Shown here piece by piece: positions 8,393 through 15,494 of a stretch of DNA of 35,191 nt. The DNA lies in contig PEFW01000031.1 in the NCBI GenBank assembly GCA_002890675.1, forward strand, positions 1 through 35,191. The letters are read 5' to 3'. Every line of letters begins with the position of its first letter. The first letter of the stretch is position 1. This DNA comes from Candidatus Methylaffinis lahnbergensis. GTDB taxonomy: Bacteria > Pseudomonadota > Alphaproteobacteria > Rhizobiales > Beijerinckiaceae. A model generated the notes under the pieces. The model was not told the DNA's origin. It searched no databases and was given only the letters and a program-made list of their open reading frames with translations. The translations under genes and the position numbers were made by a program.

Positions 8393-9443
8393 ACATGACC
8401 CCACGAGCGAGGCCGGCAAAACAGGTTCCGGCGGGAAGCCAAGCCTGTTCGACCGGTTGCGCGCTTTGTTCGGCCTCGGCGGACTGTCGACTCGCGACGA
8501 CATCGAGGATGCACTCGCGGATACATCGATCGAGGACGATATTTCCCCGCAGGAGCGCGCGTTGTTGAAAAACGTCCTCGCTTTGCATGAAGTGCAAGTC
8601 GGCGATGTGATGGTTCCCCGCGCCGACATCGTCGCCGCGTCGCTTCAAACCAAGCTCGCCGATGTGCTTGAGGTCTTTCGCACCGCCGGCCATTCGCGCC
8701 TGCCCGTGCACGGCGAAACCCTCGACGATCCGCGCGGCATGGTGCATATCCGCGACTTTGTCGCCTATCTCGCCGCCGCTGCGATCCCCCCGCATTGCAC
8801 GGAAAGCGCCGCCGGTCCGCCGCCGGCGGAGCCGGAGGGCGAAGCCGCCGCAAGCTGCCGCTGGCCACGCCGCGGCTTGGATATGTCTTTGTCGCAGGCC
8901 AATATTTTGCGCCCGGTGCTGTTCGTTCCCGCGTCCATGCCGGCCCTCGATCTACTGGTGAAAATGCAAGCCACGCGAACCCACATGGCGCTCGTCATCG
9001 ACGAATATGGCGGCACCGAAGGTCTAGCGTCGATCGAGGACATTGTGGAAATGATTGTCGGCGATATCGAGGACGAACACGATTCTGGCGAAAGCCCGAA
9101 GATCGAAGCCGCCGCGGATGGGAATTTCATCGTGGACGCGCGCGCCGATCTCGGCGAGGTTTTCCGCGCGATCGATGCCGACCTCGCCGCGATCGGCGAC
9201 GCTGGGGAGGTCGATACCTTGGGGGGACTCGTCACGGCTCTCGCAGGGCATGTTCCGGCGCGCGGCGAAATCATTGTCGAGGACGGCATCGAATTCGAAG
9301 TGGTGGACGCCGACCCGCGCCGCGTCAAGCGGGTCAAGATCCGGATCGCCGGCGCACCTCCGCCACCAAGGCAATTCGCGGACAGCCCCGCTCCTGGCGA
9401 GCTTGCCCAACAAGGCGGCCCTCCGAAGAAGGGTGACGAATAA
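8385..9443 (+). CDS. corC: CorC/HlyC-type CBS-domain protein (YbeX)
   Basis: The 352-residue cytosolic protein has a pair of CBS domains (about residues 65-210; first CBS begins VGDVMVPRADIVAAS, second contains VLFVPASMPALDLLVKMQ) and a C-terminal CorC_HlyC (transporter-associated) domain after about 235. It lacks the N-terminal DUF21 membrane domain, like YbeX of E. coli. YbeX homologues are linked to magnesium/cobalt efflux and ribosome metabolism. A proline/alanine-rich linker (about 130-160) separates the CBS repeats. Its place between ybeY and lnt is conserved across Proteobacteria. Gene symbols vary (corC, ybeX, tlyC). Confidence 0.88.
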   Translation: MTEHDPTSEAGKTGSGGKPSLFDRLRALFGLGGLSTRDDIEDALADTSIEDDISPQERALLKNVLALHEVQVGDVMVPRADIVAASLQTKLADVLEVFRTAGHSRLPVHGETLDDPRGMVHIRDFVAYLAAAAIPPHCTESAAGPPPAEPEGEAAASCRWPRRGLDMSLSQANILRPVLFVPASMPALDLLVKMQATRTHMALVIDEYGGTEGLASIEDIVEMIVGDIEDEHDSGESPKIEAAADGNFIVDARADLGEVFRAIDADLAAIGDAGEVDTLGGLVTALAGHVPARGEIIVEDGIEFEVVDADPRRVKRVKIRIAGAPPPPRQFADSPAPGELAQQGGPPKKGDE

Positions 9444-9462
9444 TACCCTTCGCCGGAAAGAG

Positions 9463-9506
9463 CTTTCGCGCATGGTTTGGTCCAACGGATTGGAAATGCG
9501 CGAAAG
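9463..9506. repeat. Perfect 11-bp inverted repeat between corC and lnt
   Basis: CTTTCGCGCAT (9463-9473) is exactly complementary to ATGCGCGAAAG (9496-9506), with a 22-base loop. A third related copy, CTTCGCGCAC, begins at about 9509. There is no T-tract, so it is not a standard intrinsic terminator. It may be an RNA processing or attenuation hairpin, or a dyad for a DNA-binding protein. Confidence 0.5.
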
Positions 9507-9557
9507 TCCTTCGCGCACTCTCTGTAGAAAACATGATTGCGTTCGAGAAAGCCCGCC

Positions 9558-11195
9558 ATGCTCGCGCTCGCCGCTTCGATTATTCTCGCCACTGGCTGGC
9601 GCCGCCGCCTGATCGCGCTCGCCGCCGGCGCCACCGGCGCGCTTGCGATGGCGCCATTCAACTTTTTCCCCGCGCTCGCGATCCCGATGTCCGTTGCGGT
9701 CTGGCTCATCGACAGTTGCGCGGAGACGCGCCAAATGCCGCCCGGGCGACGGGTTCGCTTGAACTTGTCGACTGCGCTCTGGCGGGCCTTCGGCATCGGC
9801 TGGTGGTGGGGCTTTGGTTATTTCCTCGCGGGGCTCTGGTGGCTTGGCGCGGCGTTTCTTGTCGAGGCGGACGAATTCGCCTGGGCCTTGCCGCTGGGCG
9901 TCGTCGGGGTCCCCGCTCTACTCGCGATTTTCCCGGGTCTTGGCTTTGTAATTGCGCGGTTGATATGGACGCCTGGTGCTGGCCGTCTGTTTGCGCTTTC
10001 CGCTGGATTGAGTTTTGCGGAATGGCTGCGTGGACATGCGTTGACCGGATTTCCCTGGAACACATTTGGCATGGCGCTTGCCGGTAATCTCGTGACCGCG
10101 CAACTGGCCTCGATTGTCGGCCTTTATGGTCTGACCGTCATCGCCATCCTTATTTTTTCAGCTCCCGCGGTTCTTGGCGAAAAATCCGCAATACGAGGGG
10201 CAAGGCGCCGGTTGCCGCCGGCAATCGCCACCGCGGTCCTAACCTTCGCCGGGATTTGCGCATTTGGCACCCTGCGTCTGGCGGGGCCAATTGCGGCGCC
10301 GGTCGCGGGAGTAAAATTGCGCATCATGCAGCCCAATTTGGCCCAGGACGCGAAATTCCGGCCGGACAACAAAGCCCGGATATTGGCGCGCTATCTGACT
10401 TTGTCCGCACGCGGGGCAAAATCGGATCGTTCGGGCCTCGACGATGTCACCGTGCTCATCTGGCCGGAGTCGGCATTCCCTTTCATTTTGTCGCGCGATG
10501 CCGGAGCCCTTGCCGAAATCGGCGCAATTTTGCCGCAAGATACGGTTCTCGTCACCGGCGCCGCGCGTGCGGACGATGAGGCGCTGCCGTACGGCCGCGC
10601 CCGGTACTTCAACGCCATTCAAGTCATTGCCAGCGGCGGACATATTCTCGACAGCTACGACAAGGTGCATCTCGTGCCTTTCGGCGAATATTTGCCGTTT
10701 CAGACCGCCTTCGACCGTCTCGGCATGCGTCAATTCGTGCATGTCCCTGGCGGGTTCGAGGCTGGTTCAAAATCGCGGTTATTGGTTGTGCCTGGATTGC
10801 CGGCCGTCGCGCCGCTGATTTGCTATGAGGCGATCTTTCCAGGCGAGGTTGTGCCCGCCGAGGCGCCGCGTCCGGGGTTGCTTCTCAACGTAACGAACGA
10901 CGGATGGTTCGGGACGACCATCGGCCCTTACCAGCACTTCGCGCAAGCGCGGCTGCGCGCGATCGAGGAGGGATTGCCCTTGATCCGCGCCGCCAACACC
11001 GGAATTTCCGCGATTGTCGATCCCTATGGCCGCGTTTTGGCCGAACTGCCGCTCGGCGCCGAAAGCGTGCTCGATGGCGGTCTACCGCAACAAATCGCCG
11101 CGCCGGTTTTCGCGCGTTTTCCGTTCGCCAGCGCCTTTTCCGTGTGGATCGCTGTGCTCGCGATTGCCGTGTCCCGCCGCAGGCGAATCGGGTGA
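9558..11195 (+). CDS. lnt: Apolipoprotein N-acyltransferase Lnt
   Basis: Lnt adds the third acyl chain to the N-terminal cysteine of lipoproteins at the periplasmic face of the inner membrane. The 545-residue protein has a hydrophobic N-terminal half with several membrane segments, a nitrilase-like catalytic domain, and a C-terminal membrane helix (AFSVWIAVLAIAV). The catalytic triad is visible: Glu in WPESAFPF, Lys in YDKVHLVPFGEYLPF, Cys in ICYEAIFPG. ATG 9558 has GAGAAAG 6 bp upstream; the upstream TTG at 9537 is less likely. In relatives lnt is followed in the same direction by an XRE gene and metK; here those genes are inverted. Confidence 0.94.
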   Translation: MLALAASIILATGWRRRLIALAAGATGALAMAPFNFFPALAIPMSVAVWLIDSCAETRQMPPGRRVRLNLSTALWRAFGIGWWWGFGYFLAGLWWLGAAFLVEADEFAWALPLGVVGVPALLAIFPGLGFVIARLIWTPGAGRLFALSAGLSFAEWLRGHALTGFPWNTFGMALAGNLVTAQLASIVGLYGLTVIAILIFSAPAVLGEKSAIRGARRRLPPAIATAVLTFAGICAFGTLRLAGPIAAPVAGVKLRIMQPNLAQDAKFRPDNKARILARYLTLSARGAKSDRSGLDDVTVLIWPESAFPFILSRDAGALAEIGAILPQDTVLVTGAARADDEALPYGRARYFNAIQVIASGGHILDSYDKVHLVPFGEYLPFQTAFDRLGMRQFVHVPGGFEAGSKSRLLVVPGLPAVAPLICYEAIFPGEVVPAEAPRPGLLLNVTNDGWFGTTIGPYQHFAQARLRAIEEGLPLIRAANTGISAIVDPYGRVLAELPLGAESVLDGGLPQQIAAPVFARFPFASAFSVWIAVLAIAVSRRRRIG

Positions 11196-11359
11196 AAAAC
11201 TTGCGCTGCACTACGGCTTGCGAGGAAGTCGTCCCCCAACGCGTCGGTTCTGCGCGTGAGCCGTTGGCACTATATGCTGCTGAAATTGTGTTATTTTATT
11301 GCGCAAACCTCGCGCACTCGTACGTCAGGAGTCAGAGCGCACAGAAGGAGGCTGAGGAC

Positions 11360-11500
11360 ATGTCAAAGATCAATTTAACTTATTTCCTTTATGGCGCGAT
11401 CGACGTTACGGATTTAGCTTGGGTGTCCATTGGCTTAGTTATGAAGCGACTCGGCTTCTCGCCGATTTCGTCACAAGGCGTCGTCAGATCATCGAGATGA
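11360..11500 (+). CDS. Short ORF of unknown function with a strong ribosome binding site
   Basis: AAGGAGG (11345-11351) sits 8 bases before an ATG that opens a 46-codon frame, starting MSKINLTYFLYGAIDVTDLA and ending GVVRSSR. I do not recognise it. The first 33 codons use AT-richer codons than the flanking genes. The frame may be the N-terminal stub of a gene cut by the rearrangement that inverted metK. An antisense frame (11389-11610, minus) covers the same DNA and cannot be excluded. 11196-11359 shows no other feature. Confidence 0.35.
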   Translation: MSKINLTYFLYGAIDVTDLAWVSIGLVMKRLGFSPISSQGVVRSSR

Positions 11501-11619
11501 TCGTCGCCGAGCGGCAGCGGCGGCGACGGCTTGTCGAGAAGCACTTGCAAAAGAGCATCGCGCGCCTGCTGAGGGCGCTTCAAAAGGAACTCGCGGCGGT
11601 TGCGCCACAATGCCGCAAA

Positions 11620-12816
11620 TCAGGCGAGATGAGCTTTCAGCTTCTCCGCCAAATCGGCGTTTTCCCAGGAAAAACCGCCTTCGGCGTCCGGCGCGCGGCC
11701 GAAATGGCCGTAGGCGGCAGTGCGCGCGTAAATCGGCCTATTAAGCTTAAGATATTCTCTGATGCCGCGAGGGGAAAGGCGCATGACATCGAAGAGGGTT
11801 GCCTCGAGTTTTTGTTCCGGAACTTGGCCCGTGTCGTGGGTATCGACATAGATCGACAGCGGCTCGGCGACGCCGATCGCGTAGGAAAGCTGGATCGTGC
11901 AGCGATCGGCGAGTCCCGCGGCGACGACGTTTTTGGCGAGGTAACGGGCGGCATAGGCTGCCGAGCGATCGACCTTTGTTGGATCCTTACCCGAAAATGC
12001 GCCACCTCCATGTGGCGCGGCCCCGCCATAGGTGTCGACGATAATTTTGCGGCCGGTCAAACCGCAATCGCCGTCGGGACCGCCGATCAGGAATTTGCCG
12101 GTCGGGTTGACGTGCCAAACCGTATCGGTCGCGATCCAGCCTTCCGGCAAGATTCTCCGGATATAGGGTTCGACAATATCGCGCACGTCTTGCGAGCTCA
12201 GATTTTCGTCGAGATGCTGCGTCGAAAGGACGATCTGAGTCACGCCGACGGGTTTGCCATGCACGTACTTGACCGTGAGCTGGCTTTTGGCGTCCGGGCC
12301 AAGCATGGCGGCGGCGCCAGAGGCGGCCTTGCGTTCACGGGCGAGCTCCTCGAGAATTTTATGGGCGTAGTAGATCGGCGCCGGCATGAGCTCCGGCGTT
12401 TCCCGGCAGGCATAGCCGAACATGATCCCTTGATCGCCCGCTCCCTCGTCCCTGTTGCCGGCGGCATCGACTCCTTGCGCGATGTCGGCGGATTGCGCAT
12501 GGAGAAGAATTTCGACGTTGGCGGTTCGCCAGTGGAAACCCTCCTGCTCGTAACCGATGTTCTTGATCGCGTCGCGCGCCGCGGCCTCGATCGCGTCCTG
12601 TTCGATCGCCGCGCCGCGCACTTCGCCCGCGATGACGACCCGGTTGGTCGTCGCCAAGGTCTCGCACGCAACCCGGGTCTTATAGGGATCCAAACCGGCC
12701 TTCGCGCCTTCGCGGAAGAAAAGGTCGACAATCTCGTCGGAAATCCGGTCGCACACCTTGTCCGGATGGCCTTCCGCGACGGATTCACTTGTAAACAGGT
12801 AATTTTCACGAGCCAA
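11620..12816 (-). CDS. metK: S-adenosylmethionine synthetase MetK
   Basis: MetK makes S-adenosylmethionine from methionine and ATP. The 398-residue protein has the N-terminal signature [19 protein letters not shown], the central [10 protein letters not shown] motif and the [19 protein letters not shown] phosphate-binding region, all intact and in order. ATG 12816 matches the family start. The product feeds many enzymes in this window (MiaB, ThiC, both LuxI proteins). It is transcribed leftwards, probably after the XRE gene at 12923-13465, and converges on lnt. The leader carries a 17-bp-period tandem repeat. I saw no known SAM riboswitch. trmB, the usual next gene, is absent. Confidence 0.97.
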   Translation of the reverse strand: MARENYLFTSESVAEGHPDKVCDRISDEIVDLFFREGAKAGLDPYKTRVACETLATTNRVVIAGEVRGAAIEQDAIEAAARDAIKNIGYEQEGFHWRTANVEILLHAQSADIAQGVDAAGNRDEGAGDQGIMFGYACRETPELMPAPIYYAHKILEELARERKAASGAAAMLGPDAKSQLTVKYVHGKPVGVTQIVLSTQHLDENLSSQDVRDIVEPYIRRILPEGWIATDTVWHVNPTGKFLIGGPDGDCGLTGRKIIVDTYGGAAPHGGGAFSGKDPTKVDRSAAYAARYLAKNVVAAGLADRCTIQLSYAIGVAEPLSIYVDTHDTGQVPEQKLEATLFDVMRLSPRGIREYLKLNRPIYARTAAYGHFGRAPDAEGGFSWENADLAEKLKAHLA

Positions 12817-12854
12817 GGCTTATCTCCAATGGAAAAGAACAGTAGCAACTACGC

Positions 12855-12887
12855 TTTTGGCAAGCCGTTCGTTTTGTCAAGCCATTC
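12855..12887 (-). repeat. Tandem 16-bp repeat in the metK leader
   Basis: On the minus strand GAATGGCTTGACAAAA (12887-12872) is followed after one base by GAACGGCTTGCCAAAA (12870-12855): 14 of 16 positions agree and the period is 17. The repeats end 38 bp before the metK ATG. The first contains TTGACA, so it may also be part of a promoter. A regulator site or a structured leader is possible. Confidence 0.5.
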
Positions 12888-12922
12888 GCACCAGCGTGCT
12901 CGTTTAGGCGAACGCGTTCCAT

Positions 12923-13465
12923 TCACCGTGTAGTGTCTTCATCATGGTCTAAGGTTTCCCGCGCGTCCGGGCCTGGCTCTTCGCCGGCGAGCGAGGACAC
13001 GAGATCGACGATCCGCTTGCGGATTTTTGGATCGTGAATCCGGGCAAAGGCCATGTTCAAATGGAGGCCCTCGGCGGTCGACAAAAAATCTGCGACATAG
13101 GGAGCGTTCGAACCTTCCGCGACGCTCATCGGCCCCGGTTCGGACTTGGCAATTGCTTCGAAGGAAGGCGCTCCTTCAAAAAAGAAGGCCGGAGGAACAT
13201 CGAGCGTCCGTGAAATCTGCTGGAGTCTGCTCGCCCCGATCCTATTCGTGCCTTTTTCGTATTTTTGGACCTGTTGGAACGTCAGACCCAAGGATTCTCC
13301 CAATTTTTCCTGGCTCATGCCGAGCATGACGCGCCGCATGCGGACGCGGCTGCCGACGTGCCGGTCGATCGGGTTGGGTATTTTTTTCACGAGTGTCGTT
13401 CCAACCGCCACGCCTCCGCCGCAGCCGTCAGAAGCCGGTATGGCCGAACGATTCGATGGCGTCAT
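12923..13465 (-). CDS. XRE/Cro-C1 family transcriptional regulator
   Basis: The protein carries a helix-turn-helix of the XRE type in VGSRVRMRRVMLGMSQEKLGESLGLTFQQVQKYEKGTNRI (about residues 38-78), followed by a FFFEG segment typical of a widespread alphaproteobacterial regulator found beside metK (compare SinR-like and PhaR-type proteins). Target genes are unknown. ATG 13465 gives 180 residues; a GTG at 13390 just before KKIPNPIDRHVGSRV gives 155 and fits the family N-terminus better. It is upstream of metK on the same strand, 106 bp away. Confidence 0.88.
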   Translation of the reverse strand: MTPSNRSAIPASDGCGGGVAVGTTLVKKIPNPIDRHVGSRVRMRRVMLGMSQEKLGESLGLTFQQVQKYEKGTNRIGASRLQQISRTLDVPPAFFFEGAPSFEAIAKSEPGPMSVAEGSNAPYVADFLSTAEGLHLNMAFARIHDPKIRKRIVDLVSSLAGEEPGPDARETLDHDEDTTR

Positions 13466-13552
13466 GGCCCCTTATAACGCAAAAGCGGCCCCCGGCCTAT
13501 CGGCGGTCGGGATTTTTACCGGAAGCATTTGTTAATGATTATTTCACGAAAC

Positions 13553-13570
13553 CGGCGGCAGGGGCCGCCG
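13553..13570 (-). terminator. Weak candidate terminator hairpin after luxI-1
   Basis: Read on the minus strand, CGGCGGC (13570-13564) pairs perfectly with GCCGCCG (13559-13553) around a four-base loop, followed by only a short GTTT run. It lies 33 bp beyond the luxI-1 stop and may end transcription of the quorum-sensing island before the XRE gene. Confidence 0.3.
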
Positions 13571-13602
13571 TCGGCCGGGGATAAAGCCAGTCGCCGCCTG
13601 CC

Positions 13603-14235
13603 TCAGGCATGCAGCAGGGCGGGTCTTTCGAAGGATTCGGCGAGGACGCGGCGGCGGTTGCCGCGCAATTCACGAAAGCGCTCAAGCGTCCAGCCATCGA
13701 AGGTGAGCGTCACCGCAAGCACCTCCCGTCCGTTAATCTTGTGCGGCAAGCCGAGAGGTAACGGTTGGAAATGAAGCTGGACCAGGGGAAGCAGCCCCGT
13801 CGGTTCGATCTCGATGATGAACTTTGAAACTCCGCACTCAAGGGCCCATTCGAGCAAGCCGGCCACGAGGGCGTTGGCAACCCGGCTCGCGTAATGTCCG
13901 CCGGACCGATGGCCCGGCGCGACGCAATGGCGCGAAATCTCCCAAATGTCGGCGCCAACTGGCTGCTCGACCTCGCAAAGCTCCGGCGTGATGTCGGAGA
14001 GCAAATGCGGACGAGTTGAAGGTAATAGACGCTGGTAGCCAAGCACCTCGCCATCCTCGATGCAGAGCATATGCACCGCATGTTTGTTGTCGAATTGATC
14101 GATCTCGCGCCCATCCGGCTTGGCGAGATTGTGACAGCCCATTTCCTCGACAAACACTTGATGACGCAAACGATAGGCTTGCTCCATCTCGTCACGATAA
14201 TGATAGTCGTTTTCGGGAGTAACTAGGTGAATCAC
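13603..14235 (-). CDS. Acyl-homoserine-lactone synthase, LuxI family (copy 1)
   Basis: LuxI enzymes make acyl-homoserine lactones from SAM and an acyl donor, releasing methylthioadenosine. With a GTG start at 14235 the protein has 210 residues and aligns without gaps to copy 2, about two thirds identical by eye. Key residues fall at canonical positions: R24, F28, E44, D46, D49, R69, E99, R102. However, the conserved tryptophan at position 34 is cysteine here (EEMGC; copy 2 has EELGW). GTG 14235 is chosen because both copies share CTGGAGAA a few bases before VIH; an in-frame ATG at 14277 is longer. A presumptive lux box lies 103 bp upstream. The acyl group cannot be predicted. Confidence 0.88.
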   Translation of the reverse strand: MIHLVTPENDYHYRDEMEQAYRLRHQVFVEEMGCHNLAKPDGREIDQFDNKHAVHMLCIEDGEVLGYQRLLPSTRPHLLSDITPELCEVEQPVGADIWEISRHCVAPGHRSGGHYASRVANALVAGLLEWALECGVSKFIIEIEPTGLLPLVQLHFQPLPLGLPHKINGREVLAVTLTFDGWTLERFRELRGNRRRVLAESFERPALLHA

Positions 14236-14298
14236 GGAAGTTCTCCAGTTCACTGTGGGGTCGATGCCTGGGACCAATTGGCCCCAGCGTCGTCCAAT

Positions 14299-14439
14299 TC
14301 AGTGAATGGAGAGTGCCGGATGTGGGGGGGTGGAGATAGTACGCGCTCGCGTACCTTTACGCGAGCGACCCCAGGCGGACTCCTTCGGCGACCGCTTGCC
14401 GCTGCGGTCCTTGGCAGCCCTATTGGCCACGCCGCTCAT
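14299..14439 (-). CDS. Tiny basic ORF overlapping the E1-like gene stop
   Basis: The ATG (14439-14437) overlaps the stop of the ThiF-like gene in an ATGA arrangement and is preceded by GGAGGAGG, an excellent ribosome binding site. It encodes 46 residues, rich in Arg, Lys and Ser, starting MSGVANRAAKDRSGKRSPKE and ending PPHPALSIH. No family is recognised. It could be a substrate or precursor peptide of the E1-like enzyme. Against it: the frame reads through the lux box of luxI-1 and through a stretch that looks like decayed luxR 3' end, so it may be fortuitous. The binding site sequence also encodes the terminal glycines of the upstream protein. Confidence 0.35.
   Translation of the reverse strand: MSGVANRAAKDRSGKRSPKESAWGRSRKGTRARTISTPPHPALSIH
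14339..14354. promoter_or_regulatory. Presumptive lux box upstream of luxI-1
   Basis: GTACGCGCTCGCGTAC is a dyad of two perfect 7-bp arms (GTACGCG/CGCGTAC) around CT. The same 16 bases, extended by TA before and CT after, occur at 16235-16250 upstream of luxI-2, at nearly the same distance from the start codon (103 and 104 bp). This is the expected position of a LuxR-type operator. Confidence 0.75.
14361..14409 (-). pseudogene. Possible decayed 3' end of a second luxR
   Basis: Just beyond the luxI-1 lux box, this stretch resembles the last 50 or so bases of the intact luxR, which sits in the same relation to the luxI-2 lux box. Shared blocks include CGACCGCTTGC and TGCGGT in the same order. 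No frame is kept. This suggests that a luxR-luxI unit was duplicated and one luxR was largely lost. The similarity is short, so this is tentative. Confidence 0.4.
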
Positions 14440-15353
14440 AGTCCTCCTCCGACGGTAAACCAACCCTTACCGACGGCCTCAGCCGGCTGTGCGGCAAAAT
14501 TCTTCAGACGTTCGTAAACCGCTTGCTCACGCGCGGAAAACTCAGCCAGTGCACGTTTACAAGTGAAGTCCGTCAGATCCAAAAAAAAGCCGCGATAATC
14601 CGTTACATTTGGTCGTTTGAGGATAACCGAGATTGCTTGTTCAGACATCAAAGCAGCGGCCGCAGAGACTAGGGGAGGCCAAGCCGGTACGAGCTCCAGA
14701 TTCAAGAATCTGTAAAGTGCCATCCGTTCAAAATTCATTCTTGGAAGAATGCCTAAGACGTACGCACTGAGCCGCAAAAGGCAGTCTTGTGCGATTTCCG
14801 GTTTGTCAATCTGTTCCCAGCCCAATCCGAGCGAGGGATAACTTAGGCGCTCCTCGGGAGTTGGGTCGCCTGGCCGCGTGACGAAAACATTAGGAGACGG
14901 CGCAAAATAAAAATCTACGATGGGCACCTTGGCTTCCCGGGCGGCCCGGTACAAGAGCATCCCGGGACCAAGCGCGTCGACTCCCGGAAGCACAACGTCG
15001 CACTGATTGAGGATGTTCTTCAGGGTTGCAGCTTCGCTCCATTCCGCTTCGTACGTTTGCACTTGGGCGGAACCGTTCACCGCTAAGATGAAGTCGCGTG
15101 CAACGCTTACCTTGCTGAGGCCCAGAGAAGCCGTGGTACAGAGAACTTGAGCGGCGAGGTTTTCGGAAGAAAAGGTATCAAAGTCGGCAATGATGAATCG
15201 ACCGACGCCGCACCTTACAAGATTCTGAAGCAGCGACTGGCCGATGGCCCCCACGCCTGGAATAAAGACACAGCTTTCGGCGAGCCGCTTAAATTCGCCG
15301 GCATCTACAAAGCCCCTGCTGCGAGAGAAGATCATCGGCTCTTGTATTCCCAT
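14436..15353 (-). CDS. ThiF/MoeB/HesA-family E1-like adenylyltransferase, atypical
   Basis: The 305-residue protein has a ThiF-type Rossmann fold: GVGAIG at residues 33-38, IADFDTFSSENL ending in N65, K81 in GLSK, and D119/D126 in CDVVLPGVD. Enzymes of this superfamily adenylate a protein or peptide C-terminus (ThiF, MoeB, MccB) or modify small molecules. Two features are unusual: the NLxRQ motif reads NLAAQ (the arginine that helps ATP binding is absent), and there is no CxxC zinc pair. It lies between the two luxI genes on the same strand, 141 bp after luxI-2. Base composition and codon use are AT-richer than the surroundings, pointing to acquisition. A role in thiamine synthesis is not supported by context. 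Confidence 0.8.
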   Translation of the reverse strand: MGIQEPMIFSRSRGFVDAGEFKRLAESCVFIPGVGAIGQSLLQNLVRCGVGRFIIADFDTFSSENLAAQVLCTTASLGLSKVSVARDFILAVNGSAQVQTYEAEWSEAATLKNILNQCDVVLPGVDALGPGMLLYRAAREAKVPIVDFYFAPSPNVFVTRPGDPTPEERLSYPSLGLGWEQIDKPEIAQDCLLRLSAYVLGILPRMNFERMALYRFLNLELVPAWPPLVSAAAALMSEQAISVILKRPNVTDYRGFFLDLTDFTCKRALAEFSAREQAVYERLKNFAAQPAEAVGKGWFTVGGGL

Positions 15354-15494
15354 GTACTCCCATATTCACAAAACAGCGTCTACAGGAACATTCGCCGCTC
15401 AGCTTACTCAGTCAAGCGGTTGGGAATTCTACCCCTGCGGCTAAGCAAGCCGGCCGCCGCCGCCGGCCAAGGTCAAAAGAAACCGACGCGTGCC

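Noticed and set aside
12817..12922. SAM-responsive riboswitch in the metK leader
   Set aside because: I looked for SAM-II, SAM-IV/V and SAM/SAH cores and saw none; only the tandem repeat remains.
11419..12933. 504-codon open frame antisense to metK
   Set aside because: metK is beyond doubt on the other strand; the antisense product has no domain signature.
14436..15353. ThiF proper (thiamine thiazole synthesis), suggested by thiC in the same window
   Set aside because: No thiS, thiG or thiE nearby, thiC is 9 kb away under its own riboswitch, and the zinc cysteines and the NLxRQ arginine of ThiF are absent.
15449..15468. GC-rich hairpin between luxI-2 and the E1-like gene as a terminator
   Set aside because: Simple GCC/GGC repetition with a 6-bp stem and no T-tract; too weak to call.
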